DNA of 6,380 nucleotides from an uncultured Clostridia bacterium (GTDB lineage Bacteria > Bacillota > Clostridia > Oscillospirales > CAG-272). Positions 4,805-6,380 of the stretch are shown here, in pieces (the first letter of the stretch is position 1; each line of letters begins with the position of its first letter). The translations under genes were made by a program, and so were the position numbers. Location of the stretch: positions 1 through 6,380 of the forward strand of contig CAMZBE010000082.1 of the NCBI GenBank assembly GCA_947304475.1, read 5' to 3'. Under the pieces are notes generated by a model. The model searched no databases, was not told where the DNA came from, and saw nothing but the letters and a program-made list of their open reading frames with translations.

Positions 4805-6380
4805 TCAGGTCGTCTCGGTCTCCTTCGGCGCAAGTTCCTTGTCGAGGAAGGCGGCAAAATCGTCCTGCGTGATCGGACGCGAATAGTAGTATCCCTGCAC
4901 GGTGTTGCATCCCGCGCGGCGCAGACGGTCCATCATTTCGACCGATTCCACGCCCTCCTGCGTCACCTTCATACCCAGTTTCTGACCGAGTTTGATGACC
5001 GAGTTCAGCAGCGCGTCGTCGCGTTCGGCGTCGATACCCGCCGTGATGAAGAAGCGGTCGAGTTTCAGTTCGTCCATCTTCAACTCTTTCAGGATACTGT
5101 AGGACGAGAAACCGGAACCGAAGTCGTCAACCGAACTTCCGATGCCGCCCGCTTTCAGATCGGCAACGATCTTACGCAGCGACTCGTAGTTGTCCATCGC
5201 GGTAGACTCGGTAAACTCGATGGTCAGCAGGTTGTTCGGAATATCGTATTTCCGCTTGACCGCCAGATAGTAGCGCACGAAGTCGGGTTCGCCCGCCGTA
5301 ACGCGCGACGCGTTGATCGAGATCGGCGCGAGCGGCAGACCTTCCTTGATTCGGTTTGCGGCAAATTGGCAAACCGCCTCGAAAACGTAATGGTCGAGTT
5401 TGACGATGAATCCGTTCTCTTCAAAGAGCGGGATAAAGTCCGCGGGCGGATAGTAGCGGTGCATTTCGGGATCGTACCAGCGCACCAACGCCTCCGCCGA
5501 GTCGATGGTCTCTCTTTTCAGATTGTATTTCGGCTGATAGAAGACCTTGAACTCTTCGTTCTGCAGCGAGGTCTCCATCTTCAGTTCGATCTCCGCCTGC
5601 CGGTTGGAGTCGGCGCCCAGTTCGTCGTTGTAGAAGCGGAAGAGCGAATCGACCGAGAAAGTGGTCGAACGGAGCGCCATACCCGCTTTTTCAAGGCACT
5701 GCAGCGTGGAGAACTTCTCTTCGGGACGGACGAGGTAGATACCGAAAGTGATCTTGACGTGGTTGTTCTTGGTCTTGAGTTCCGGGAAGTTGTAGATGAT
5801 CGCGTTGATCATCCGCAGCCGGTTCATCAGTTCGACCTCTTCCTGATAGTGCAGGAGCACCGCGAAGTTACTGTCCGAGATATACCCGTAGGTCTCGGTG
5901 TGGTCGAGCACTTTCTCGAACACTTCCCCGACGAATCGGATGACCTTCAGAAAGATCTCGTCGCCGTAGAGTTGTCCGAGATACTGCAGATAGTTGACGC
6001 GCAGCATCGCGACGGCGTAGCGGTTGGTCGGGTTCTTGTCGACCAGTTCCTCGGAATGGTTTAAGAAGTAGCGGTAGGTGAGACACCCGGAAACCGAGTC
6101 GATCTGCTCCTCCAGTTCCTTCTTGTCGCGCAGGTGCGTCCGCTGATAGTTCAGGTAGAACAGGATGGTGACGAAGATGATACCGAGGAAGATCAGGGCG
6201 CCTTCCATCTGCCCCATGAAACTGTAACTGGTACGGTAGATGACCGCGGGATCGTAGATCTCGACGATCATGATTTCCCCGCCCGTTAACGGAACCGGAG
6301 AAACCGCGATCGCGTATTTGGTCGCGGAGATCGAGACGGTCGTCACGCGCGTTTCCTTCTGGTCAAGACCGCTCTGCAGA
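4805..6380 (-). CDS. Membrane-anchored degenerate-GGDEF / EAL c-di-GMP phosphodiesterase (N-terminus missing)
   Basis: The frame stays open to the right edge, so the gene is partial; the GTG at 6346 is only an internal candidate. Numbering from that GTG, residues 1-43 look like the end of an extracytoplasmic sensory domain. A membrane helix follows (about 46-66, MEGALIFLGIIFVTILFYLN), and then a charged linker. A GGDEF-like domain (about 83-205) has SDSNF (157-161) in place of the catalytic GGDEF, so cyclase activity should be lost. The EAL domain (about 255-505) keeps every key residue: E285 in EALVRW, N345, E377 in EFTES, D407/D408 in DDFGSGFSS, K428, E464 in QEGVES and Q484 in QGYYYSRP. 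It should therefore hydrolyse c-di-GMP to pGpG, with the GGDEF-like domain perhaps a GTP-sensing or structural module. The stop at 4805 is followed by a stem-loop and, 119 bases on, by the antiporter gene. The signal it senses is unknown. Confidence 0.93.
   Translation of the reverse strand, partial: LQSGLDQKETRVTTVSISATKYAIAVSPVPLTGGEIMIVEIYDPAVIYRTSYSFMGQMEGALIFLGIIFVTILFYLNYQRTHLRDKKELEEQIDSVSGCLTYRYFLNHSEELVDKNPTNRYAVAMLRVNYLQYLGQLYGDEIFLKVIRFVGEVFEKVLDHTETYGYISDSNFAVLLHYQEEVELMNRLRMINAIIYNFPELKTKNNHVKITFGIYLVRPEEKFSTLQCLEKAGMALRSTTFSVDSLFRFYNDELGADSNRQAEIELKMETSLQNEEFKVFYQPKYNLKRETIDSAEALVRWYDPEMHRYYPPADFIPLFEENGFIVKLDHYVFEAVCQFAANRIKEGLPLAPISINASRVTAGEPDFVRYYLAVKRKYDIPNNLLTIEFTESTAMDNYESLRKIVADLKAGGIGSSVDDFGSGFSSYSILKELKMDELKLDRFFITAGIDAERDDALLNSVIKLGQKLGMKVTQEGVESVEMMDRLRRAGCNTVQGYYYSRPITQDDFAAFLDKELAPKETETT

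Noticed and set aside
4733..6064. Plus-strand open frame of 443 codons opposite the EAL gene
   Set aside because: It is antisense to an EAL domain with every catalytic residue conserved. The product is V/R/D/F-rich with no recognisable fold, and it starts inside an intergenic stem-loop region without a clear ribosome binding site.
1..6380. CRISPR arrays, insertion sequences, phage genes, tRNA genes or attachment sites
   Set aside because: No spaced direct repeats, transposase or integrase motifs, terminal inverted repeats or tRNA cloverleaf were found. The window is a continuous run of housekeeping, transport and signalling genes.

Overview
The window is bacterial chromosomal DNA of fairly high GC content, and every supportable gene lies on the minus strand, so the map reads right to left. 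The T-box leader, the family composition and the gene architectures point to a GC-rich Firmicute, probably an uncultured gut-type clostridium. That placement is inference from gene content; no rRNA or lineage marker is present.

In transcription order (6380 to 1) the layout is as follows. (1) The C-terminal 525 codons of a membrane-anchored c-di-GMP protein with a degenerate GGDEF domain and an intact EAL phosphodiesterase domain (4805-6380, N-terminus outside the window). (2) A 119-base gap with a perfect 12-bp stem-loop that lacks a U-tract. (3) A CPA2-type cation:proton antiporter without a TrkA/RCK regulatory domain (3345-4685), closed by a strong intrinsic terminator (3307-3338). (4) A three-gene, tightly packed unit: a small two-helix membrane protein with a GTG start (2965-3285), an RlmI-type 23S rRNA cytosine methyltransferase (1727-2950), and an AlaX-L-type alanyl-tRNA editing protein (562-1719). 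(5) A near-consensus sigma-A promoter (513-540) driving a complete T-box leader with specifier loop, T-box sequence and intrinsic terminator (231 to about 506). (6) The first 67 codons of a sodium:solute symporter (1-202), which runs off the left edge.

The central unit joins two translation-related enzymes: one modifies rRNA, the other hydrolyses mischarged tRNA-Ala. The methyltransferase and editing genes are probably translationally coupled, because the ribosome binding site of the second overlaps the stop codon of the first. The T-box should make symporter expression respond to an uncharged tRNA. The specifier is UAC (Tyr) or UUA (Leu), with UAC preferred, so the symporter is inferred to import an amino acid or a related precursor.

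Nothing in the window looks like a new defence, mobile or biosynthetic system. The most informative points are the T-box control of an SSS-family symporter, the lack of a convincing terminator between the editing gene and that T-box, and the dead-GGDEF/live-EAL protein. No tRNA, rRNA, CRISPR array, insertion sequence or attachment site was seen. The long plus-strand reading frames are GC-rich antisense shadows.
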